Shown in pieces: positions 12,273 to 23,267 of a DNA stretch of 50,566 nucleotides (positions are counted from its first letter, which is position 1; the number at the start of each line of letters is the position of its first letter). Origin of the DNA: Scleroderma bovista (taxonomy: Eukaryota; Basidiomycota; Agaricomycetes; Boletales; Sclerodermataceae). The position numbers were made by a program, and so were the translations under genes. The notes beneath the pieces were generated by a model. It saw only the letters and a list, made by a program, of their open reading frames with translations. It had not been told where the DNA came from and ran no database searches. The stretch spans positions 1-50,566 of the forward strand of contig JAYMGJ010000306.1 in the NCBI GenBank assembly GCA_037178675.1. The letters are read 5' to 3'.

Positions 12273-15200
12273 ATGTCTTACAGACCGATTTCCATTGTAG
12301 GCAGTAATACGTCTCTCAGACCCGACATCTTGGGATGTCCTAATCAGGACAGTTTCCTTGGGCGACTACGGCCTCATTTGCGCCTCATGGGCACCTTTTC
12401 TCAGCCTCCTCCGCAGCTCATAAGTACCTCTTCCTCTCCTCCTTGTTCCTGCCCTCTGACCTGCCTACAGCCCTCCTTTTCCCCTCTTGGGGGCTTTTTT
12501 CTGGCACTTTGTATCAGCCTCGTTTGGAGCTCACCCCGTCTCTAGCTGGGACATTCCCTTGGGCAACTTCGGTCCTCCTTTGCGCGTCTTGGGCACTCTA
12601 CTTCGGCCTCATCTGCAGTCTTTCCATACCTCCGATTTCTCAGATGGGCCACTCCAGCCCTCCTTGGGTACATCATATCAACCTCGTTTGGAGCTCATCC
12701 CGTCCTCTAACCTGGCTTACATATGCATAGGCAACCCGCAGGTAAGTAGACATGTACTGGTTTTACTCTTCATCGTGATGCTTGTGCATCCCCAACCAGG
12801 CACCCGTCGGGCTCAGCTAGTGACGCACGGCCTTGGGCGACATTTCGAGAGCCCGAAGCGTCTCAGGGACAAGATCAGAACCAACACAGTCGTCAATGTA
12901 CCCGGTCAGCCTTCCAAACATCATTATGCCCTTGCGAGACTTGCACAACTGCAATCCACTACCGATGCTGACATGTTGGAGTCATGTGATCATGAAGCTT
13001 ACTCTACCGATTTCCCATGGGAAAATGAGGCCGTAGATGATTTTGTGATGGATGAAGACTATGTACCAAGCAACACTGACCATAGCATGCAGGATGTGGA
13101 GCCGGGTATCAGTGAAACTCATCCAATCATATCAAACTGACGTATTATTCCTGATTTATCTGCTGAGCATTTGTACAGCAACTGGAAATCTCTTATCCCG
13201 ACTCTTGTTTTACCATTCTTGAACTACACGTCTAGGACGCTGGGAAAACCTCTCCCACCACACTTGCCATATATCTCGCTGTGCAAACAAACCGATTGTG
13301 AGCGGAAGGTAACCAAAATTATATGTCTGCTGTTCGACCGTAAGTGATTACTCGCCATAGCACAGAATCTGACTGTCTGCAGATTTTGTCACCACAGAAG
13401 TTGTGAGCTGCAAGTGCTCCACTGTTGCCCAAGTTCTTGTCCATGCAGGACTATTCCCCACTGTGCCCTCTCAACCCAGCATGGCCGTTTCTATCCACTT
13501 ACTTGTGTTCTATCATTCACTTTTTGAGCGGTCCTGTGATGCCATCAATGCCCTCGCTTCAGCACTACATAGTCACTATGTTCAGTGAGGTTTCCGCATG
13601 GTCAATAAACATGTATGTTTTGCATCTACATGTTGATTATTTTGCTATGTAACTGCATCACAGAATGAAGCCATACATGAGCCATTTTAACGTGGTCTCA
13701 GATTTTCCATGCAATGGTTTGACATACTCCATATGGAAGTTGAACAGAGGATCAAAGTGTCCCTTCAAGTGTGTCATGAATGAGTGGAGGCCTCCAAACT
13801 CCTTCAAGTTACCCCCAGAACTCCAGTACCTCATACACGAAACCAGACCAAGTCCTCATATCTGATGACCCCCTCAAAATATGACCTGACCATGCCTATC
13901 TCTACCTCCAACCTCATTGCTTCCCCCTCCAAGCCACCATTGTTCTCTGGATACTGTGCATCTATTCTGGTCCAGTGCTGTCCCACATGCTTTGCAGGCA
14001 CAAGTTTTGGTAGGCCTCTTCCTGATGGCGGTGACATTCATGTTGCCATGGATGGCAACTTCCATCATCGACATTGCTGATCTGCCGGCACCAGTCCTCC
14101 CTTCTATGACCCGGCATATTTCCTTCCAAAACATCAAGTGGACGCTATTGGCACCCATATTGAGAAGCAATGGAAGACACCACCAAAGGCACGTAAGGCC
14201 CTTGTACCTGATGAAGCTATTGACTCCTGCAAATCATCCTATGAAGCTGCTGATGGGAAAAAGCAGAAGGCCTCTATGGACAGCTTCGATGACATGGGCG
14301 TCATGGTGCTCATTTGTTGTCATGACATTCCACTTTTCTTTGCTAACATCAACTCCCCAGGCGAACAGCAGAAGTACGCCATGGCGCTCCTCGCCCATCT
14401 CTTCACACTATTGCCTTCGCAAGCCACAGTGGTCGGCTTGTATGATGTGGGTTGCATCCTAGACAGGTCAATCTCACTGGTGAGTGTTTTAGAAGTGTTC
14501 TAACTTGCTTCTGACAATCAATGCCCTCTTGAGTATAATATTCTTCCAGAGCAAGTTGCTGCACAGCTCCGATTTGCCACCATGGCAATGCATGCCTACG
14601 GTCATGAGTGGGCGTGCCAACTCGGCTACAACCCATGCTTGGTGCCTGGTCTGGGGCTTTCTGATGGCAAAGGCACTGAACGGCTTTGGTCCCGCCTGAT
14701 CAAGCTAATTGGTATAGAGTGCTCCTCTTCCATAAGGCCCATTTTATTATTAGCTGATAACTGACCTATTTACTTTGGGGGCAGCAACAACACCACATTT
14801 GGTTAATTGATCGCCAGGCAACAGCGATCGGCACTGAGATGTGTACGGACCTTGGTGATTGGATCAAGTGGAGGCTTCACCGTGGAGTGCAGGAGCAAGG
14901 CAAGCTCGCACAAGATCAGATCAAGGAATGTGGCATTGAGGTGGAGGAGTTGGAAAGTCAGCAGGCATCTCAAAAGAAATCACAGCTGTCTATTCGATCT
15001 CGTAAGTCCTTTGACAAAGTGACGGGTTGATTGGCTCATGTTTCGATGAAATAGATGCTCCAGAACAACTAAAAAAAGAACTTGACACTGTATTGGCACT
15101 TCAGGCCAATGTGGACACCACTGAGAAGGCTATCCAAACTGCAAAAAATGCCATAGAAAAGGAGAGTACTTCCGATGATACTCTGTCTGCTTTGGGCAGT

Positions 15201-16455
15201 TTAGAATGTACTCATGGCCATTTGATCGCTAAGGTCGATGTGCTCTATGCATCTCTCAATGTGCAAACCAAGTTTCCAGAGCTTGGGGGCATTGGCCTTG
15301 ACTTTGTTTGGATACTTCTCTTGGCACACAATTTGAAGATCAACATATGTAAGCAGGCAATAGGTAGTTTCTTTGAATGGGACAAATTGGATCGAGCAGT
15401 CGGTGGAGCCCAGAAGGCATTAGGTAAATCTTCGATCTCACTGAATGACTCACTCTGATTTGAGACAGGGATGAAACTCCACCAGCAAACATGGAAGGCT
15501 ATTGCCAAATGGCAGCCTGCCCTCATGAGTGCTATCTGCAAGTTCAACACCTACTGTGAGCAACTAGCTGCCCTGCATGATCCAGCATGGTCCATACCCC
15601 TCCCTACCCCCCTTCCCACCAAACTCAATGACCTTCGAAATCACCAAGTGCTCATGGAAGACATCTGGATCTCCCCAGCCATCAGGAAAATCCCACGTTG
15701 GGTAGAAGATCAAGACGTCCAAGACAGGATTTGTGCTATGCTCAAACGGGATCGAGGCTTAGAAGAACAGTGCCGATTGAGCGTCGAGGCAGACAATCTT
15801 TGCCAGTGGTATGGTAATGAGCTTGCATCAGTAGAACTCGCACTCCACATCCCTGAAAGTAAGTGACCCATTCCTGTATGTCGCATTTGATTGATAGATG
15901 TTAGATGAAATATTCTATTTTGCCCTCCATGAGCATTGCAACATATGCTGTCCTTGTCTTCACATTGGTCAAATCCACTGGCCTCGAGTTCTCAATTCAA
16001 CAGCCAAACTAATGGGGCTATTGTCCTAGCTGAGAGACTGTCAGGTGGTCATCCTCAAATCTCATTCTTCTGGCTTACTCCCACAATTGTCAACGTTCAA
16101 GCTCCGGAAGAAGCCCCAGAAGAAGCGCACATGGATCTGACTGATATTATTGGCCCACAGGAAGCAGCATGTGAACTGGAGAACGAGGTCTTTGCTGACC
16201 TCTTGTCAGAGGAGCCTGGACTTCTCGAGGAGGATGCTGCGGATGGTGAGCCGACAATCACTGTGACCATCCTTTGGGAACTCCCAGAGGTATGTTTGAT
16301 CTTACTTTGTACCCTTGACACTGATAGTCCAAATACCAGAATGTGTCACATAATGCACCTACCTTGTCCCATATTAGACGGCCAGACGAGGGTGATATTC
16401 GCCCGGGTCTGATGGGCCAGCAGACGGGGAGCCTGGGAAAGACTGTCACCATGTA
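12273..16455 (+). pseudogene. CxC1-type KDZ transposase, decayed
   Basis: Order of recognisable blocks: basic N-terminal part with LRDKIRTNTVVNVPGQPSKH (after an intron at 12,742-12,799), acidic linker, LYSNWKSLIPTL...ISLCKQTDCERK, the CxC1 cluster VSCKCSTVAQVLVHAGLFP and FERSCDAINALASAL (13,380-13,590), MDGNFHHRHC (about 14,050), [47 protein letters not shown] (about 14,440), HAYGHEWACQLGYNP and GLGLSDGKGTERLWSRLIKLIGI (14,590-14,715), then a long C-terminal helical region through AIGSFFEWDKLDRAVGG to about 16,290. A last exon may end at TAA 16,453. Stops interrupt the frame at 13,138, 13,586, 13,688 (TAA), 13,781 and 14,078. The E of DGEGTER is K (AAA 14,669), and the donor expected at 14,732 reads AT. 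A frameshift lies near 15,935. The exact N-terminus is uncertain because frames before 12,741 are broken. Confidence 0.9.
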
Positions 16456-16698
16456 ACACGGGCGGGCTGAACATTAGAGTATTGTCACTATGTGATATGG
16501 GTGGGCTGTTGTGTTGTTTAAGGATACATATCACCATGTCATATGGGCCAGCTAGGATGCTACTGTACTGCATCTGAATGGATGGGCCAAGAGTTTATTG
16601 CATTGCAAAGGTAATGGTGAGTACCATCAACTGGTGCGGCATCTGCCAGTTAGGCAGTATTTGGGATTATTAATGAGGGGTGCAGGGACTGGGATACC
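16456..16698. repeat. Degenerate GATATGGG-GGGCTG repeats
   Basis: Phrases such as GATATGGGTGGGCTG and CATATGGGCCAGC resemble the ~170-bp satellite at 32,760-34,075 and the DNA at 42,440-42,660. This suggests dispersed copies of one repeat family. No gene. Confidence 0.45.
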
Positions 16699-17755
16699 CC
16701 AGGGTCACTACACCTGCGCGGACTCACTACACCTGCGCGGACTCACTACACCTGCGCGGACTCACTACACCTGCACAGACTCACTGCACCTGCATGGACT
16801 CACTGCACCTGCGTGGACTCACTGCACCTGCACGGACTCACTGCACCTGTGCAGACTCACTACCCATGTGTGGACTCACTACACATGTGTGGACTCACTA
16901 CACATGTGTGGACACACTGCACATGTTTGGACGCACTACACCTGCGCAGACACACTACACCTGCGCGGAATCACCACACAGGTGTGGACTCACTACAGAT
17001 GCGCGGACTCATTGCACATGCAAGGATTCACTGCACATGCTTGGATGCACTACACCTGCACGGACGCACTTCACCTGCGCGGACTGACCACACAGGCGTG
17101 GACTCACTACACTGACTGACTACAGATGCGCGGACTCACTACACAGGTGCGGATGCACTAGACCTTGGCAGACTCACTACAGATGCACGGACTCACTGCA
17201 CATGGGTGGACTCACTGCACATGTCCAGACTCACTATGCATGTGCTGATGCACTACACCTCCGCGGACTCAATACACATGGATGGACTCACTACACCTAC
17301 ACGGACTCACTACACATGCGCGGACCAAATGGTCGGAAGCACTACACCTGCACGGACTTACCACACACGGGTGGACTCACTACACTCCGTGGACTCACTA
17401 CACCTACATGGACTCATTACATTGCGCGGACTCACTATACCCCTACGACTCACTACACCTGTGCAGACTCAGTGCACCTGCGCGGACTCACTACACCTGT
17501 GCGGACTCACCACATCCGCACGAATCACCACACCTGCATGGATTCACTACACTGCGTGGGCTCACTACACCTGCGTGGACTCATTACATATTCGTGGACT
17601 CACTACACCGAGTGCAGACTCATTACACCTGTGTGGACTCGCTACACCCGCGTGGACTCACTACACTGCGCGGAATCACTATACCTGCACGACTCACTAC
17701 ACCTGCGTGGACTCATTACACTGCGTGGACTCACTACATATGCATGGACCAACTG
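16699..17755. repeat. 19-bp minisatellite, roughly 50 or more copies
   Basis: The basic unit is CTACACCTGCGCGGACTCA, repeated head to tail with substitutions (CACATGTGTGG, CACAGGTGCGG variants) and some indels in the right half. The unit length is not a multiple of 3 and it lacks stops in all three forward frames. This gives three parallel open frames with the same 19-residue period (Thr/His/Cys/Leu/Ala/Asp/Ser). It starts about 250 bp after the KDZ end and stops about 250 bp before the Zn-cluster gene. Confidence 0.92.
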
Positions 17756-18004
17756 CTACATGCCACTACAGGAAACAACAAGCCCAATCTGACCACAACA
17801 AGTGCACCACACACGCGGGGCATTCCATCCATTCACTACCACAGCAAGAATCCATGTTGTATGTGTGAAAAAGTATGTACAATGATGTGATATAAGTAAA
17901 ATTATTGCATACATGAACAAGTGCAAAATGAAAGGTAAAGAAGTATGAAAAATGTTCGACAAACTAAGGTCAAGATAAAACATGTAACAAATAAAATGAT
18001 ACCT
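17756..18004. other. 3' flank of Zn-cluster gene
   Basis: AT-rich DNA with no gene. On the minus strand it is the likely 3' untranslated and polyadenylation region of the gene ending at 18,005. Confidence 0.35.
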
Positions 18005-19954
18005 TCAAGTGGTATCCATATTGTCACTTGTTTCACCCGCTACCCCCTCGCCATCCGAAGCATTCCCCACTTGTGTTCCCTCCATCAATTTCGAGGCATC
18101 ATGATCTGGAGCACTTACCATGATGACAGGAGGCGCGGTCATGGCAGGACTCTCCTCAGCATCAGTGTGCTCACCAGTGAAGAGTTGGATAATGCGAGGG
18201 GACACGTATCCAGGGGCGGCGGGGACAGTCGATGGAACAGTGGATGAAGTGTTGAGCCACACACTATCATCCAGTACCAGGTCCACGGGAACAACAGGTG
18301 CTGCAGCTTCTGCGGGGAAAGGAATGGGTGGTGGGGAAGGCACACGTTGCTGCGGTGATGCGGGCAAGAGAGATGGAGAGGGGCTGAGGTCTGGTCGTAA
18401 AAATGGTGACGGTGGGTCGGTTGGGCTGAAACACTGCGGCAGTAAGTTTGCAGCAGGTACAGCGGGAATGGGGGGCTCAGGTTGGATGTCTGCATTTGCA
18501 GAGACAGTATGCAGCGGAGAGGCGGGTTGCGAGTGTTCAGTTTGGATGGGGGGCGGAGAAGTTTGCGTAGTGTTAGGGAAGACCTTGACCCGCATTCCTT
18601 CAACGAATTCCCGCAAAGTGTTGATTTCCTTGAGAGCTTCTTCGAGGTGGGCGTCCCTGGCAGCCTGGGTTTGTTTCACGTCGACCAATTCCTCCTTCAG
18701 CTCGTCGATCTGGCTCGAACATTGTGTACACCCGCTTGTGTATGACGGCGTTGTAGGCGGGTTGGTGCCAGATTCATCATCCGAGTGCTGACTCGCTTCT
18801 CGTTGGCGCTTTTTGCCCAACCATTTTGGTGTGACTATCACCACTCCATCGAAAACTAGTTAGACGTTCAGTACACCATGAAATAAAATTGAGATCACTT
18901 ACTTTCGCGACCAGATTTCGATTGCTGTGGTGCCACACTGGTGCTGCGAGCCTTCCGTTTGCGAGAGACCTGTGGCGCATTCGTCCGAGGCGGTTGCAAT
19001 TTGGATGGCCCAGGAGATGGCGACTGGCGACGGCGGGTTTTGGTTGGGGGTGGGCGGGATACGGAACGTGAACGACCACGCTTTGAAATGACGTGGCTGC
19101 AGGCATGCTTGGTGTGCATGCATTGATAGCATGCACGCCCATCTTCTTTCACACCACATGGAAGGGCCCGCCTGATGCAACGATCGCAGCGGGCAGAGTC
19201 GACAACTGTCGGATACTCCGCGGATGGGTTGTGGAGGTCGTACTTTGCGTTGCTCGGTCGCGCCACGGTAATTGACTTGTCCGCTTCCTGGTCACTGTTG
19301 ACACGTGCTACGGATTTCCCTCGCGTCTTCATCGTCCTTGGTTGGCTACGTGGACGGCTCTGCGCCCGTCTTCCCCTTCCAGTCTGTCGACCCCTCACAT
19401 CTTCCACTACACTCGGCTGCAATGGACCATCAACCGGGGTACTCACGTCAATTGCCTTCTCTTTCCCTTTATCCGCACTCCGCTCTGTTTCGTCTTCGAC
19501 GTCTCCAGTGTTTGCGGCAAGTGGCTCACAAGCAGCACCGCGGTTTGACCATGGATGGTCAGCGACAGCAGACGCAGGCCGTTGGAGAAATTCTTGCCAA
19601 TTTGGCCACATCGTGAATGGGATGGCCGGGTCATTCAGGTCGCGATCCATGACAATGAGCATGGTGGGGATGCTCAATCCGCGGGGTAACTGAGCCACAA
19701 TGGCTCGGACACGGTTCTGTATTTTGTCAGTAGTAATAAGCTAAATAGAGTCCTTTACGCACCAGCTGAGCCCATACAAAGTGGTGTGCTTCCATCCAAG
19801 CAGCCACATCACTGTTGGTCTTGATAGCGGCCAAGCGGGTGCTGATCAGCACGGTCACATCTGCAACAACCTCAGAAGGTGTAAGAGATGGAGGGGAGGC
19901 GACGGGAACGTTGTTCTCCATGGGTGCAGACAATGGGGACGGTTGAATAGACAT
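18005..19954 (-). CDS. Zn(II)-cluster-like Agaricomycete protein, intact, 3 exons
   Basis: Exons 19,954-19,763, 19,716-18,903 and 18,855-18,005 total 1,857 nt, an uninterrupted 618-residue frame. Introns of 46 and 47 nt have GTGCGT/GTAAGT donors. Exon 2 holds CDRCIRRALPC...ACYQCMHTKHAC (residues about 241-270), spaced C-x2-C-x6-C-x8-C-x2-C-x6-C. That fits a fungal Zn2Cys6 binuclear cluster, although it lies mid-protein. It is flanked by Arg/Ser-rich basic segments, suggesting a nuclear, nucleic-acid-related role. Exon 3 has a heptad-rich coiled-coil-like segment (about residues 385-425) after GCTQC, then a long Pro/Ser-rich tail. Met 19,954 was chosen because the paralogue at 44,397 aligns from there; an upstream in-frame Met at 20,041 exists. 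Biological role unknown. Unlike its neighbours it has no nonsense mutation. Confidence 0.8.
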
Positions 19955-21241
19955 GGTAGATGGTAATGGGAGGGGTGAAGACTGGTGGACACAACTGAAG
20001 CTTGCGGTGAAGGTGCGGTGAGGGAACCGTCCCGCAAACAAGATGGCTCATGTCCCAACAATTCTCACGCTGTCAATCCATAATTGCCATTTAGGGAATC
20101 ATTATATTCCGCTCAATGCATTCCAATGATCCGAACAATGCAATCAATTAGCTTAACCGCAATCATTTCCCATCCTTGCACTAACTCCGCATCGCATATT
20201 GTCCCACAGTTGAATCACCCCTCAAGATTGTGCAAGGCTAAGGTCGATCCACCCTCAATCACTGTGCATATATCCACTTATCATGTTCCACACAACATGT
20301 GCATCTTGTTCAGAGCCCTAGATGACACCATGTATTATGCGGCCATCATTTCCCGCGGTGGAATGATTACCCACGATCAATGAAATGCACAACAGTTTGT
20401 ATAGTTGGATCAATGTAATTTAGATGAATTTGAAAGGTGATTGTGGTTACCCTGTTCCCTGCTTGTCAAATGAAAGACCTCATGCCCATTCACTTGCGGG
20501 ATGGTAGCAATGAGGCAAGAATGAACGATTAAGAGGATTGATTCCCCACAAACCAGGGTTCAGTATGTTCCATATATGGACTTACAATAATCTATTGTAA
20601 ACCTGGCTATGATCCAAGATCCCTGGTCATGTTCAGGAGGACCAGCGCAATCATTTCCCGCGGTTGTAGCCACCGCGGTTAAATAAGCACAGAAAAATAA
20701 TTATTTTTCTTTTGTATCAAGCTGCACAATTTTCTTTTAGAGTTAGGTGAAAAGTCCACGCTGATAATTAGTACCACGGTTGATTTTGTGCTTGCAGAAT
20801 TCCCATAAATGTGAGCATTCATTTGGACGTCCGCCTTTTTGGCGCTGTCAAATGTGGAGGTTTGCCTGATTAGTAGAATAATTATGTTCTGCACTGCACA
20901 TCGGAGTGATCTTTCCCAACAATCCATTGGTGTCCTGTCCCAGTTATGTTCCACTGTTGTATGACTTCCAAGCATTGCTGTTGTAACTATCAATTAATTC
21001 ACAATGGTCAGAAATTAGTATTATTTTAGAAAAGGTCCGCGGGTGAAAAGTAGGAACACGCAACTTGGGAAAAGGGAGCAGCGGAGTGGATGCCAATGAG
21101 GTTGCGGGGTGGTAACAATGAGGCACAAGTGAACCTTTAAAAACAACCCTATTCATTTTGGAAATATAAAATATTTTCTTTTACAATTTATCTCAAACAA
21201 CTTCTCCCATTCCCGCTATCATCCGCACTCTACAACTCACT
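19955..21241. promoter_or_regulatory. Divergent intergenic region with repeated motifs
   Basis: This 1.3-kb region separates two head-to-head genes and probably holds both promoters. TTTCCCGCGG occurs near 20,350 and 20,650 in the shared context TCATTTCCCGCGG, and a related GCAATCATTTCCCATCC lies near 20,160. An imperfect direct repeat of about 33 bp (TGCGGGRTGGTARCAATGAG then GC...) lies at about 20,493 and 21,101, the second close to the downstream start. A perfect 18-bp palindrome, GAAAAATAATTATTTTTC, sits at about 20,692-20,709. No ORF is convincing. Regulatory function is inferred from position only. Confidence 0.4.
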
Positions 21242-22667
21242 ATGGGCCCCAGTAAAAATGTAAGGTTTATTGATGGCGGGGTGGCTGACTCTGGTGAGTA
21301 CCAGACTAATACTGAGGCATGCATTCTAATGCATGAGAATTCAGGCCTGCTCGAAGGGCCTGGCTGGGTGCCGCCCGCAAAACCCCCAGTGGTGAATGAT
21401 TCCATGGATGTTGATGGCGACAATGCGGGACACCCCACCACATTGCCAGAGTCTTGTCTCAATGAATGGAAGCCACCAGCCTTGTGTCCGCCTTGGGTAT
21501 GTGAGGAAGGCTGGACACCCCCAGCACAACTACTGCAATTCAATGCAGTGAGTGCCGCGATGTTTTCGGGGACATTGTCTTGTGCACAGGGCGATGGTTG
21601 GACTCCGCCTCCAAACCCACCACCTTCACTCTGACCAGGCCAGGCACCCACACGTCTGGTAACCTCCCCAGATGAAATGATCTGGCCACAACAGTTCTCT
21701 CCCGAACATACCCCAGGAAACAGTAGGCATAGCCCAGCTTTGACACCCTCCATTGTTAACACCCTGATCTTAGTCAACTCAGCAGATCACTCAATGTCCA
21801 CGGATTCACCTGGTTTGACGGTTCCAGAAAATCCTCCACAGCAGTCGCGCACATTAGCATCCCGAACAGAGAACACACGGGATGTGGTAGAGTCATCCGC
21901 GGGACAATTCCTCTGTTCCCCCACCAGTACCACTGAAGATTATGAACAAACCGCGCCACTGCCCACAAATGAGTTACATGATTATGATGTTATCAACATC
22001 AGTGTTGATGGACCACACTATGGGCCCGACCACAGGCCACGATATCCATCCCCTCCCCTTGTGTCATTGTCTCGGGGTGATGAAGAAATGGCTCATCAAA
22101 CCCATGTTCGAGCTCAAGGTAAGTACACCCTGTCACGCATCCAACATTTCTAACCATTTTACAGAGCAGTGGCAGAGGTATTGGGATCATGACGACACTG
22201 GCTCCCGCAGCGAAGGTAAGTCAATATTTCATTTGGCTAATCTCGGTATCAAATCTGTTTAGATGATTGGTGGCGGCATATGTACATGCTGGCTCATATG
22301 GACACTGTAACAGTGGAATTTGATACACTGTGGGACGAATGTGAGTGCTACAGTCCCTTTTTGCAACATATTACTTACAAAGACTTAGTTGAGGCCGCAT
22401 GTGGAGTTGGACTCCGATTTTACAAAGGCCACTGGCGGCCATCTCCCACAAGGAAGGACTTGGATCAGCCTTTGTTTTCGATATGCCAACATGCTTATTG
22501 CAGAGACGTGGCAGTGGCACCAGTTACTTACACATTGGGCAACATTGGCACATTTCCGCGATGGGCTCCGCCGCGGGTCAGAGCTAGGGGCAGGAGAGTC
22601 AGATGACTCGATAGGTGATGGGCAGGACCTTGATGGATTGATAGACCTGGACCCCGATGCATTGTAA
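21242..22667 (+). pseudogene. W-x-P-P-rich fungal protein, one stop
   Basis: The frame from MGPSKNVRFIDGG contains four Trp-Pro motifs: GWVPPAKPP, EWKPPALCPPW, GWTPPAQ and GWTPPPNPPP. TGA at 21,632 interrupts it, and the same frame continues at once (PGQAPTRLVTSPDEM) to a donor at 22,119. Small exons follow: 22,165-22,215 (EQWQRYWDHDDTGSRSE) and 22,263-22,340 (DDWWRHMYMLAHMD...LWDE). The last exon is ambiguous. One frame gives a Trp/His/Leu-rich helix ending in an acidic tail (GESDDSIGDGQDLDGL) at 22,667; another ends at 22,606. Family not recognised. Divergent to the Zn-cluster gene, so possibly co-regulated. If the TGA is real the gene is dead. Confidence 0.55.
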
Positions 22668-23267
22668 ACACATTTCATTCCCTGTACGTTGTTATGTGCC
22701 AAAAATGTATATTTTATGGTATGGAAAGCCCTGGCCAGTACAAAAATTATTTATGTCTCTTTCTTGGGCTTGGAGTGGGGATATCTGCATCTGGTCTTGG
22801 GGGCACTTTTCTTTCCCATGTGGAGCATCTCTTCTTTTCTGGATTGCTTCCACCTCCGGCATTTCCATTGCGCAATTCATTGGGATCAGATAGTGCTGCG
22901 GATAGTTCCATAAGCAAAGGTTTGCAATCACTTTGACACCGCAGCTTACCCGTCTGGTCATGTGGTATGTCATCCTGGGTATTTGCAACACGTGCATCTA
23001 TGGCTATAAAGTATTTATCCTGTTATATTTTCAGGACTAGTATTCCGCACCTTTTCTCTTTACCCACGGCTTAGGTCTGGTTTGCACAGTGCCATTAGGG
23101 TCATCGCCTAGCTATCAGTTAGACTTTCTCCTGGAATTTGATTTATTCATGTTACCTATTTTCTTCCTCCGTGCTGGAGCGGGCTGTAGTTGACCAGTTC
23201 CCGCGGTTCCTCCTCCAGACATTGGTTGGTCTGGATTTTATTAGCTGATGGATTATTTTCAAATGTG
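22668..23267. other. Convergent intergenic region, no gene seen
   Basis: Only short unsupported frames. It lies between the 3' ends of two convergent genes; the GTAAG-like end of the minus gene's last recognisable exon is at its right edge. Confidence 0.4.

Noticed and set aside
13688..13690. TAA as evidence against CpG decay
   Set aside because: It can arise from CAA by one C-to-T change or from CGA by changes on both strands, so it does not contradict the pattern.
16598..17890. Six long overlapping Cys/His/Thr-rich reading frames
   Set aside because: They are translations of the 19-bp minisatellite in three frames. No start context, intron or domain supports a gene.
18120..18791. 223-residue plus-strand frame
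   Set aside because: Antisense to exon 3 of the intact Zn-cluster gene; Gly/Ser composition mirrors the Pro-rich sense strand.
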